From NCBI GenBank assembly GCA_021805885.1, contig JAJZDR010000026.1, positions 1 to 6,257 of the forward strand: a DNA stretch of 6,257 nucleotides. The letters run 5' to 3'. Position 1 is the first letter of the stretch; every line of letters starts with the position of its first letter. The position numbers and the translations under genes were made by a program. The notes beneath the pieces are model-generated. The model was not told the origin of the DNA and did no database searches. It saw only the letters and a list, made by a program, of their open reading frames with translations. This DNA comes from a bacterium (GTDB lineage Bacteria; Patescibacteria; Dojkabacteria; JAKAPS01; JAJZLI01). Positions 1-6,257 of this stretch are shown piece by piece.

Positions 1-2947
1 TTGTTATATTCTCAAAATCATTCAAAGCAAGTATTCGGTTATTTTTAAAATATAAAACATATTTTTTTAGTGGATGATAGGTAACATAAATACCTAATAA
101 TTCTTTTTCCCATAGAGCTTTTTCTAAAGCAGATGATTCTTCAACGTCTGATAATGAGGTATATGGTATATCATCCTCATTGTCATCTTCAAAAAAACCA
201 ATTTGTCCAATTTTATTACTAATTTTTTTGTCATTATACAAAAGAACTATTTTATTATAGTCTTGGAGTAAAGCAGCCCTTTTACCAAAAGCATCCATTG
301 TACCAGATTTTATTAATACTTCAAAAGAAGTTTTATTAATAGCAGCAACATTTACTCTGTTACAAAAATCATCTAAAGATTTAAATTCACCACCTTCAGC
401 CCTAGCTTTTATAATTTCTTTAGAAGCTAAAGTTGCAAGTCCCTTTATACTATTTAGACCATATCTTATGTTATTATCTTCTATGTGGAATTCTGCAATA
501 CTTTTATTAATATCTGGTGGTAGTATTTTAATTTTTTTTCTTTCTGCTTCAAGAATAATTTCCGCTATTTTCTCTAAATTTCCAAGGTGTGATTGAAGTA
601 GTGCAGCTAAAAATTCTACGGGATAGTTAGCCTTTATATATGATGTTCTGTATGAAATAATTGAGTAGGATGCAGCATGTGCCTCATTAAATGCATAATG
701 AGCAAATGGCATAAATAGATCAAATAGTTTTTCTGCTATTTCCTTTTTCATACCATGTTCAATAAATCTGTCTATTAGGGAGTCTTTCATTGAAAGAAGT
801 ATCTCTGGTTTTTTCTTACCAGTAGCCTTTCTTAATTTATCAACCTCACCCCAATCAAATCCAGCAAGATTAATGGCTGTACGTAGTAGATCCTCTTGAT
901 AAACCATAACCCCATAACTTCTTTTTAGATAACTTTCCATCCTAGGATCGATATATTCTACTTTTTCTCTACCTTCCTTACGTGCAGCATAATGAGGTAT
1001 ATTAGCCATAGGCCCTGGTCTATTTAATGCTATAAGGGCAGATATATCAAATATATTTTCAGGTTTTAATATTTTTATGGCGTCCTTCATAATCCTAGAT
1101 TCTATCTGAAACACTCCAAGTGTATCTGCATCTTTTAACATTCTAAATGTTTTTTTATCATCAAGAGGAATGTTAGCAAAATCTACATCTTCATTCCTAT
1201 TTTCAAGTATGAGTCTTTGAGACTCTGAAATAATATCAAGGTTTGTTAATCCTAAAAAGTCCATCTTCATATATCCAAGTTCTTCTAATGTCACCATATT
1301 ATATTGACACACCAGTCTTTTTAGTTTTCTATCAAAAGATATAGGAACATGCTTATCCAAATTTTCTGGCGTAATTAAAACACCACAAGCATGTATAGAC
1401 GCATGTCTCGCTATACCTTCCATTCTTTGAGCTATATTTAACATATTAGAGATTGTAGGATCCTTCATTTCATCCTTAATCTCTGGAATCTTTTCTGTAG
1501 CTTCTTTAATTGTATATTCTCCCTGTGGTATTAATTTGGCAATTTTATCGACTGTATATAAAGGTACTTTTAAAACCCTACCTACATCTCTAATTGCAGC
1601 CCTTGCTTTCATCCTACCAAAAGTTACAATCTGAGAAACTCTATCATATCCATATTTAGATACTGCATAATTTAATACATCTTCTCTTCTTGCACTAGCT
1701 ATATCTAGATCTATATCGGGAGCTTTAGGTCTTAATGGGTTTAGAAATCTTTCAAAGGATAATCCGAAGATTAATGGGTTAATAGGTACTATTCCTATAA
1801 GGTATGCAACATAAGAACCTGCAGCAGAACCTCGGGTGGTAGTAGGAATATTCTCCCTAGATAAATAATCAGTAAAATCCGCAACCATAAGCATATATGA
1901 TGCAAAACCTTTTGATATTATAATATCAAGTTCATAATTTATTCTTTCAAGTTCATTTTCACTAAAATCTCTCTCTAGCTTTTCTTTACCTCTTTTAAAT
2001 ACTAAATCTTTTAGTCTAAGTCCAAAGTCTCCATTATAGCTTTTTGGAATCTTCAAATTTGGAAATATAAATCCATTAAATTTAATTTCAACATTACATC
2101 TATCTCTAATGATATTTGTATTCTCAATACACTCAGGGTGATCTTGCCAAAGTTCAATCATTTCTTCAGGACCTTTAACATAAAATTCATTTGACCCTAA
2201 TTTCAGCCTGTCATTATCATCAATGGTTTTTCCTGTTTCAATACATAACAAAACTTCATGAGCATAACTATCCTCTTTATCAAGATAATGAGAGTCACAT
2301 GTAGCAACTAAAGGTATATTTAGATCATTTCCCATTTTGAACAAGACTTCATTTACTTTATCTTGCTCCTTAATACCATTCCTTTGAACTTCAAGATAAA
2401 AATTAGATTGTCCAAATCCAGATTGTCCCAATCCAGATTGTCCAAATATCTCTATAAATTGTTCAGCATATCTATATGCCTCTTTAATATTCCCTTTTAA
2501 TATTTGCATTGGAATATCTCCACCAAGACATCCAGATAATGCAATAATACCTTTTGAATGAGATTTTAAAAACTCTATATCAGTCCTTGGTTTATAATAA
2601 AAACCATTAACACTTGCGTCAGACACTATTTTTATAAGATTCTTATATCCTTCCTCATTTTCCGCAAGAAGAGTGAGGTGACTATAGTTTTCATTCCTAC
2701 TGTGAGTTTTATCTTTTCTCGAACCAACGGCAAGATAAATTTCTACTCCTATTATTGCTTTTATATCATTTTTCTTACATTCATCATAAAATTCATGCGC
2801 TCCATATAACACCCCATGGTCTGTAATAGCACAACTTGTCATACCCAAATTTTTAACCTTTTTCACAAGTTTTTTAATACTACTCATCCCATCTAAAAGA
2901 GAGTATTCCGTATGTATATGTAAATGAGTAAAATCGTTTTTTTTCAT
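1..2947 (-). CDS. dnaE: DNA polymerase III subunit alpha, 3' end cut by window edge
   Basis: Replicative C-family DNA polymerase that extends primed DNA in the replisome. The frame is open from the ATG at 2947 to the window edge (982 codons); the family is usually about 1,050-1,170 residues, so only the C-terminal OB-fold/tau-binding part is missing. The N-terminal PHP domain (about 5-230) keeps HLHIH (H10, H12), TDHG (D43, H44), E69, H82, H90, C140 and D218-x-H220, suggesting an intact metal site. The palm has RGSAAGS (372-378), PDIDLD (D411, D413) and KMDFLG (D563), matching the three catalytic aspartates of E. coli DnaE (401, 403, 555). NRPGPM, YGVMVYQED and FNEAHAASY follow, then the helix-hairpin-helix region (LPPDIN, YGLNSIKGL) and a LLGIYVTYHPL segment. 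The start overlaps the upstream stop as ATGA and lacks a clear Shine-Dalgarno sequence, suggesting translational coupling. Residues 168-182 are a pentapeptide repeat insert. No intein is seen. The identification is secure. Confidence 0.97.
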   Translation of the reverse strand, partial: MKKNDFTHLHIHTEYSLLDGMSSIKKLVKKVKNLGMTSCAITDHGVLYGAHEFYDECKKNDIKAIIGVEIYLAVGSRKDKTHSRNENYSHLTLLAENEEGYKNLIKIVSDASVNGFYYKPRTDIEFLKSHSKGIIALSGCLGGDIPMQILKGNIKEAYRYAEQFIEIFGQSGLGQSGFGQSNFYLEVQRNGIKEQDKVNEVLFKMGNDLNIPLVATCDSHYLDKEDSYAHEVLLCIETGKTIDDNDRLKLGSNEFYVKGPEEMIELWQDHPECIENTNIIRDRCNVEIKFNGFIFPNLKIPKSYNGDFGLRLKDLVFKRGKEKLERDFSENELERINYELDIIISKGFASYMLMVADFTDYLSRENIPTTTRGSAAGSYVAYLIGIVPINPLIFGLSFERFLNPLRPKAPDIDLDIASARREDVLNYAVSKYGYDRVSQIVTFGRMKARAAIRDVGRVLKVPLYTVDKIAKLIPQGEYTIKEATEKIPEIKDEMKDPTISNMLNIAQRMEGIARHASIHACGVLITPENLDKHVPISFDRKLKRLVCQYNMVTLEELGYMKMDFLGLTNLDIISESQRLILENRNEDVDFANIPLDDKKTFRMLKDADTLGVFQIESRIMKDAIKILKPENIFDISALIALNRPGPMANIPHYAARKEGREKVEYIDPRMESYLKRSYGVMVYQEDLLRTAINLAGFDWGEVDKLRKATGKKKPEILLSMKDSLIDRFIEHGMKKEIAEKLFDLFMPFAHYAFNEAHAASYSIISYRTSYIKANYPVEFLAALLQSHLGNLEKIAEIILEAERKKIKILPPDINKSIAEFHIEDNNIRYGLNSIKGLATLASKEIIKARAEGGEFKSLDDFCNRVNVAAINKTSFEVLIKSGTMDAFGKRAALLQDYNKIVLLYNDKKISNKIGQIGFFEDDNEDDIPYTSLSDVEESSALEKALWEKELLGIYVTYHPLKKYVLYFKNNRILALNDFENIT
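2402..2446 (-). repeat. 15-bp x3 in-frame tandem array in dnaE (GQSGL/F type)
   Basis: Three 15-bp units at 2432-2446, 2417-2431 and 2402-2416 encode FGQSG, LGQSG and FGQSN (DnaE residues 168-182). The first two units differ at one base; the third diverges at its end. The coding strand contains CAATC-TG-GATTG, a perfect 5-2-5 inverted repeat, in phase with codons CAA TCT GGA TTG. The array lies where DnaE proteins usually pass directly from an EIFG-type turn into a FYLE strand, so about ten residues appear to be added in a PHP-domain loop. The loop position is judged from memory of the family, not from an alignment. Confidence 0.85.
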
Positions 2948-3489
2948 GAATTGATATATTTTTTAAATTCTTTATATAAGAATACAAAAATTTTATAAAC
3001 TACAAATAAATATACTAAAAGTAATATTATTTTAAATATATTTATAGCCCAAACCTCTATATTAAAAATGATTGTAACAGGCTCTAGATATAGATTTTTA
3101 TTCACAACCAGAGTTTCTTGATCAGAGTTAACATAGTTTGATCCCAAATTAGTATATGCTACTGCAGAAACACTTACATTATACACCCCAGAATTGTTTG
3201 GTAGTATCTCTATACTATTAAGGAGAGAAGAGCCTTTACTAACACTCGTCCAATACTGTATGAGTGATCCAGATTTCAAAAGTACACCAGAAGGTAAATC
3301 CCAAGTTATCTTAACTTCTTTAAAATTTTTCTCTGATTTTATCAAAGAAGAAAGACTTATGTAATTATTAAGAGGAGATTGTCCGTTAGTTGTTATTTTA
3401 ACATTAAAAAATGAATATGCGAATATAGGGGCTGAAAAAAATATCACAATAAGAGCTAATGAAATCATTGATATACCCAATTTCTGCAT
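2944..3489 (-). CDS. Hypothetical exported protein with C-terminal membrane anchor
   Basis: This 181-residue protein is of no family I can name. Residues 7-24 form a hydrophobic signal segment with a plausible signal peptidase site after IFA (A24). Residues about 27-135 are rich in alternating beta-type stretches, Ser, Asn and Thr (ITWDLPSGV, GVYNVSVSAVAY), resembling an Ig-like or CARDB/DUF11-type beta-sandwich. Residues about 149-172 are a strong membrane helix followed by a basic tail (KEFKKYIN). The predicted topology is therefore a short extracytoplasmic domain tethered by a C-terminal helix with its tail in the cytoplasm. The gene begins 54 bp after gatB and its TGA overlaps the dnaE ATG by four bases, so it probably shares a transcript with both. 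No Shine-Dalgarno sequence precedes its ATG; a leaderless start is possible. The function is unknown; the open frame, topology and tight packing support a real gene. Confidence 0.85.
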   Translation of the reverse strand: MQKLGISMISLALIVIFFSAPIFAYSFFNVKITTNGQSPLNNYISLSSLIKSEKNFKEVKITWDLPSGVLLKSGSLIQYWTSVSKGSSLLNSIEILPNNSGVYNVSVSAVAYTNLGSNYVNSDQETLVVNKNLYLEPVTIIFNIEVWAINIFKIILLLVYLFVVYKIFVFLYKEFKKYINS

Positions 3490-3495
3490 ATAAAG

Positions 3496-3524
3496 AATAT
3501 ATCAAAAATTCATCATATTTACAA
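3496..3524 (-). promoter_or_regulatory. Possible sigma-70-type promoter giving a leaderless mRNA
   Basis: In the 54-bp gap after gatB, the coding strand has TTGTAA (3519-3524; 4 of 6 to the -35 consensus), a 17-bp spacer and TATATT (3496-3501; 5 of 6 to the -10 consensus). Only six bases separate the -10 box from the ATG at 3489, so transcription would start at or beside the A of the start codon. No Shine-Dalgarno sequence is present, consistent with a leaderless message. In DNA this AT-rich, promoter-like matches arise by chance, so support is modest. Confidence 0.35.
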
Positions 3525-3543
3525 TTTAATATGGTTGATTTTA

Positions 3544-5058
3544 TTATATAGATTTTATCCTTTGAAGTAACTTTTCCTTTATAGCGTTTGGATCTCCTCT
3601 TCCTTTCATTTCCCTCATAACTTGCCCTATTAGATATGACAATATACCTTCTTTCCCAGACTTATATTTTAAAACTTCATCTTTATTATTATCTAGAATA
3701 GTTGATATAATAGTATCTATCATCCCATCATCACTAATTATAATATTATCATTTATCAATGCATCTAAATTCTTATTATCTACAATAACCTCTTTTAGGA
3801 TATCTTTTATTTTCAAAGATGACAGCTTCCCTTCATCTTCAAAATTCAGTAATATAGCTAAAATACCAGTCTTTATACTAGGTATGGTTTTACCTGATTC
3901 ATTTAAAAGGCCAATTATATATCCAGCTATCCAATTTGCAAGATTTGAAGGTGAACCTTTATATTTTAGAAGTTCACTCAAAAAATAATCATAGTACAAT
4001 CTATCTTCTACAATAGTATTAGCAACATTCCCTCCTATTTTATATTTATCCTCTAATATTTTTAACGCCTCATCTGGCAGTACTCCTACACTCAAGGTTG
4101 CATCATCTATAAATTTCTTACCAAGATACAAAGGGGGCAGATCAGGTTCTGGAAAATATCTATAGTCGTTACTCTCTTCTTTATTCCTCTGAAAAAATGT
4201 TTTAGAAAGATTGTCGTTCCAGCCTCTTGTTACTTTATTACCAGCCTTAGCAACTTCATTATTCTTTTTAAACTCATCTAACTGTCTTTCCTCCTCATAC
4301 TTGGTTGCCCTCTCTAAAGCTCTAAAAGAATTAAGATTTTTAACTTCAACAATAGGAGTTCTATATTCTTTGGTTCCAGAACCCCAGGTTCCAGAACCCA
4401 AGGTTCCAGAATCGTTTCCCTTTTTTATAATTTTCAAATTTACATTTAAATCAAACCTCATCTGACCTTTTTCCATATCACAGTCTGATGCTTGTATAAA
4501 TCTAACAATGTTATAAATCTTTTTAGCATATTCTTTTGCTTCTTCACTAGACTCCATATCGGGATAAGAAACAATCTCCAATAATGGAACACCGGCTTTA
4601 TTGCCATCAAGAAGTGTGTGGTCATTATAATGAGTAGATTTTGCAGTATCTTCCTCCATATGAGCCCTCAGAATCCTTATCTTCTTGGATCTTGATCCAT
4701 TGGGTCTAGAGCCATTTTCTTCACCATCCATATTTATGTATACATAACCTTCAGTTGTTATTGGGAATTCAAATTGGGTGATTTGATAACCTTTAAAAAG
4801 ATCTGGATACATATAATTTTTTCTATCAAATCTAGACTTACTATTTATATTTAGATTTAAAGCTCTTCCAACCCTAATAGCTTGTTTTATTGCTTCTTTA
4901 TTAATCACAGGTAATGCCCCAGGAAGTCCCAAACAAACGGGACACATATGAGAATTTGGGGTATCGTTAAAGTATTCAGAGGAACAAGAACAAAACATTT
5001 TAGATTTTGTTTTTAATTGCACATGTATTTCGAGTCCTATGATTGTTTTTACTTCCAT
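3544..5058 (-). CDS. gatB: Asp-tRNA(Asn)/Glu-tRNA(Gln) amidotransferase subunit B
   Basis: Subunit of the GatCAB complex. It phosphorylates the side chain of misacylated Glu- or Asp-tRNA and amidates it with ammonia supplied by GatA. From the ATG at 5058 it has 504 residues, slightly above the usual 475-490, the excess being explained by two repeat inserts. The N-terminal cradle domain shows GLEIHVQL, the signature CPVCLGLPGALPV (41-51 region), FDRKNYMYPDL, KGYQI, RAHMEED and VEVKNLNSF. C23/C25 and C39/C42 form a CxC...CxxC set that could bind structural zinc. SNDYRYFPEPDLPPL follows, and the C-terminal YqeY-like tRNA-binding tail carries GKEGILSYLIGQVMREMKGRGDP. An ATG at 5073 would add five residues, but the 5058 ATG is preferred: GGGAG lies eight bases upstream, and MEVKTIIGLEIH fits the usual GatB start. 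Overlap with gatA is 10 bp (25 bp with the alternative start). The gene ends in tandem TAA stops (3541-3546). Confidence 0.97.
   Translation of the reverse strand: MEVKTIIGLEIHVQLKTKSKMFCSCSSEYFNDTPNSHMCPVCLGLPGALPVINKEAIKQAIRVGRALNLNINSKSRFDRKNYMYPDLFKGYQITQFEFPITTEGYVYINMDGEENGSRPNGSRSKKIRILRAHMEEDTAKSTHYNDHTLLDGNKAGVPLLEIVSYPDMESSEEAKEYAKKIYNIVRFIQASDCDMEKGQMRFDLNVNLKIIKKGNDSGTLGSGTWGSGTKEYRTPIVEVKNLNSFRALERATKYEEERQLDEFKKNNEVAKAGNKVTRGWNDNLSKTFFQRNKEESNDYRYFPEPDLPPLYLGKKFIDDATLSVGVLPDEALKILEDKYKIGGNVANTIVEDRLYYDYFLSELLKYKGSPSNLANWIAGYIIGLLNESGKTIPSIKTGILAILLNFEDEGKLSSLKIKDILKEVIVDNKNLDALINDNIIISDDGMIDTIISTILDNNKDEVLKYKSGKEGILSYLIGQVMREMKGRGDPNAIKEKLLQRIKSI
4369..4413 (-). repeat. 15-bp x3 in-frame tandem array in gatB (SGT type)
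   Basis: Three units (4399-4413, 4384-4398, 4369-4383) encode DSGTL, GSGTW and GSGTK, GatB residues 216-230. Each has the core TCTGGAACC. In units two and three GGTTC-TG-GAACC is a perfect 5-2-5 inverted repeat followed by a variable codon (TGG, AAA); the first unit has one arm mismatch. The array is about 51% G+C by count, richer than the surrounding sequence. It sits between NLKIIKKG and KEYRTPIVEVKNLNSF, where GatB normally has a short hairpin loop, so it is probably surface exposed. Confidence 0.9.
4687..4716 (-). repeat. 15-bp x2 in-frame tandem array in gatB (NGSRP type)
   Basis: Two units (4702-4716 and 4687-4701) encode NGSRP and NGSRS, GatB residues 115-124. On the plus strand they read GGATC-TT-GATCC-ATT (perfect 5-2-5 inverted repeat) and GGGTC-TA-GAGCC-ATT (one arm mismatch). 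It lies between YVYINMDGEE and SKKIRILRAHMEED, a turn where GatB usually has only a few residues. The two units share 11 of 15 bases, so the duplication is older or less conserved than the SGT array in the same gene. Confidence 0.75.
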
Positions 5059-6257
5059 CTTGTTGGCTCCCATAATTTTTGCTCTATAAGATTAGCTAAC
5101 GAGAGTATTGTACTCTCATCAAAAGATCTACCCATAATCTGAAGTCCAGTAGGTAACTTGTTATAATATCCATTTGGTATGGATATAGCTGGTATCCCTG
5201 CAATATTAGAAGACACTGTAAAAATATCAGACAAATACATACTCAAAGGATTTTCTATTTTCTTTCCGATCTCAAAAGCGACAGATGGAGTAGTAGGGGA
5301 GATAATAACATCAACATCTAAAAATGCATTCTTAATCTCTTGTTTTATAATATTTCTTACCTTTAGAGCTTTATTAAAATATGCATCATAATATCCGGAA
5401 GACAATGTATATGTTCCTATTATTATTCTTCTTTTAACCTCATCTTCAAACTTAGATCTAGCTTCAGCATAAAAATCATTTAATGACTCAAAACTATTAT
5501 CTTTAGATTTTGATGGTTGGCTCCCACTTGGGTGGCTCCCACCTGGGTGGCTTCCGCCTGGATGGTATCCAAACCTAATTCCATCATATCGTGCTAAATT
5601 AGCACTTATCTCCGATGGAACAAGAATGTAATATACAGCTAAAGAATACTTTAAATGAGGCAAATCAATTGTTTTTACGCTACAACCTAAAGATTCTATA
5701 GTTTTAATACTATTTTCAAAGGCATCTATTACATCAGCATCAACTCCCTCTTTTGAAAAATTCAAAACTCCAACTTTCAACCCTTTAATATCTCTAAATT
5801 TTGTATAATCTTGTTTTTCAACCTTTATAGAAGTCGAATCTTTTTTATCATATTTTGCAATTTCACCAAGAACATATGCACTATCATACACATTTCTAGC
5901 TATGACTCCAGGAGTATCAAAAGATGAACCCATTGCTATAAGACCATATCTAGAACATAACCCATATGTTGGTTTCAATCCTACCACTCCACAAAAAGAC
6001 GCAGGCTGCCTCACTGAACCTCCAGTGTCAGTCCCTATCCCAAATAATGCAGAACCAGAAGCTACCGCTGCTGCAACACCACCACTAGAACCTCCTGCAA
6101 CCCTTTTTGTATCTAATGGGTTATGGGTAACTCCATACCCAGAGTTTTCAGTAGATGATCCAAAAGCAAAAGCATCCATGTTGCCTTTTCCAATTAGTGT
6201 AAAATCAGACAAATTGGAAACTACTGAAGCAGAGTAGGGGGATATGTAGTTTTCGAG
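5049..6257 (-). CDS. gatA: Asp-tRNA(Asn)/Glu-tRNA(Gln) amidotransferase subunit A, 5' end cut by window edge
   Basis: Glutaminase subunit of GatCAB: it releases ammonia from glutamine (or asparagine) and passes it to GatB. The frame is open to the right edge, giving 402 visible residues; the family has about 475-490, so roughly 80-95 N-terminal residues, including the catalytic Lys of the Ser-cisSer-Lys triad, lie outside. The visible start LENYISPYSASVV matches the family's LENFxxPYDATVV region. Counting from the edge, GGSSGG (about 56-60) carries the cis-Ser and DTGGSVRQPA (S81) the nucleophile, followed by FCGVVGLKPTYG. VKRRIIIGTYTLSSGYYDAY, SPTTPSVAF, MYLSDIFTVSSNIAGIPAISIP and LPTGLQIMGRSFDE complete the amidase-signature fold. 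The common GGSSGGS is GGSSGGV here. An internal TTG at 6212 is not the true start, because conserved sequence continues upstream. A four-unit repeat insert follows GIRFGY. The 3' end overlaps gatB. Confidence 0.96.
   Translation of the reverse strand, partial: LENYISPYSASVVSNLSDFTLIGKGNMDAFAFGSSTENSGYGVTHNPLDTKRVAGGSSGGVAAAVASGSALFGIGTDTGGSVRQPASFCGVVGLKPTYGLCSRYGLIAMGSSFDTPGVIARNVYDSAYVLGEIAKYDKKDSTSIKVEKQDYTKFRDIKGLKVGVLNFSKEGVDADVIDAFENSIKTIESLGCSVKTIDLPHLKYSLAVYYILVPSEISANLARYDGIRFGYHPGGSHPGGSHPSGSQPSKSKDNSFESLNDFYAEARSKFEDEVKRRIIIGTYTLSSGYYDAYFNKALKVRNIIKQEIKNAFLDVDVIISPTTPSVAFEIGKKIENPLSMYLSDIFTVSSNIAGIPAISIPNGYYNKLPTGLQIMGRSFDESTILSLANLIEQKLWEPTRWK
5067..5071 (-). promoter_or_regulatory. 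Shine-Dalgarno sequence of gatB, inside the gatA 3' end
   Basis: GGGAG on the coding strand is eight bases upstream of the ATG at 5058. It overlaps the alternative ATG at 5073 (reads ATGGGAG), for which only a weak AGAG lies upstream. This decides the start in favour of 5058 and places initiation of gatB within the last codons of gatA, as expected for coupled synthesis of the two subunits. Confidence 0.7.
5505..5564 (-). repeat. 15-bp x4 in-frame tandem array in gatA (HPGGS type)
   Basis: Four units (5550-5564, 5535-5549, 5520-5534, 5505-5519) encode HPGGS, HPGGS, HPSGS and the degenerate QPSKS. The first three are 31/45 G+C (69%), strikingly above the AT-rich gene. On the plus strand GGTGG-CTC-CCACC is a perfect 5-3-5 inverted repeat, and CCACC-CA-GGTGG occurs on the coding strand. 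The HPGGS units differ at synonymous positions (GGC/GGT, GGA/GGG, CAT/CAC). The array lies between YDGIRFGY and the DFYAEARSKFEDEVKRRI segment, a loop of variable length in GatA. Confidence 0.92.

Noticed and set aside
939..948. ATCCTAGGAT perfect palindrome in dnaE
   Set aside because: Single 10-bp occurrence within a conserved coding stretch, not tandem and not an insertion; expected by chance.
2937..2944. A8 tract in dnaE codons 2-4 as a phase-variation or programmed-slippage site
   Set aside because: Lys-rich AT codons explain it, and there is no supporting alternative frame or downstream structure.
2944..2946. Possible recoded UGA (as glycine, known in Gracilibacteria/Absconditabacteria)
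   Set aside because: UGA ends the membrane protein gene right at the dnaE start, no in-frame UGA occurs in dnaE, gatB or gatA, and glycine is encoded by GGN throughout.
4211..4465. Plus-strand open frame of 84 codons
   Set aside because: It lies wholly antisense within gatB, whose conserved motifs continue across it; no ribosome binding site or recognisable protein.
5179..5391. Plus-strand open frame of 70 codons
   Set aside because: Antisense shadow of the conserved C-terminal part of gatA.
2402..5564. CRISPR array
   Set aside because: Units are 15 bp, directly adjacent without spacers, and in frame inside coding genes.
6210..6212. TTG as start codon of a shorter gatA
   Set aside because: Fifteen further in-frame codons to the edge match conserved GatA sequence (LENYISPYSASVV), so the gene is simply cut by the window.
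5902..6237. Plus-strand open frame of 111 codons rich in Pro and Ala
   Set aside because: Antisense to the amidase signature of gatA; its composition is what the complement of a Gly/Ser-rich catalytic segment produces.

Overview
This 6.26 kb window is a compact, AT-rich bacterial segment with every gene on the minus strand. In transcription order (right to left) it holds the 3' part of gatA, complete gatB, a small exported membrane protein of unknown function, and dnaE, which runs off the left edge. gatA/gatB overlap and hypothetical/dnaE overlap by ATGA; the only intergenic gap is 54 bp, after gatB. The layout suggests one operon, with a possible internal promoter in that gap. UGA is a true stop and UGG encodes Trp, so the standard bacterial code applies. 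Low G+C, A/T-ending codons, tight packing and divergent but intact housekeeping proteins suggest a small-genome lineage such as Candidate Phyla Radiation/Patescibacteria. This is an inference; no marker here fixes the phylum.

Region by region: 5049-6257 is GatA (amidase subunit, N-terminus outside the window). 3544-5058 is GatB (kinase/transamidase subunit). Together with GatC, which is not seen here, they convert misacylated Glu-tRNA(Gln) and/or Asp-tRNA(Asn) to Gln-/Asn-tRNA. 2944-3489 is a 181-residue protein with a signal peptide, a beta-rich outside domain and a C-terminal membrane anchor. 1-2947 is the first 982 codons of the replicative DNA polymerase III alpha subunit, with an apparently metal-competent PHP domain and all three catalytic aspartates.

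The most unusual feature is a set of four short in-frame tandem arrays of 15-bp units: one in dnaE, two in gatB and one in gatA. Each encodes Gly/Ser-rich pentapeptides (GQSGL, GSGTW, NGSRP, HPGGS types) at places where these families normally have short loops. The four arrays differ in sequence but share the 15-bp period, codon-preserving length, Gly/Ser content and an internal inverted repeat (5-bp arms around a 2-3 bp centre). In three of them the palindrome is centred on TCTGGA or a close relative. This looks like a family of small palindromic, protein-tolerated minisatellites spreading or arising repeatedly in essential genes, comparable in concept to the in-frame palindromic elements of Rickettsia but much shorter.
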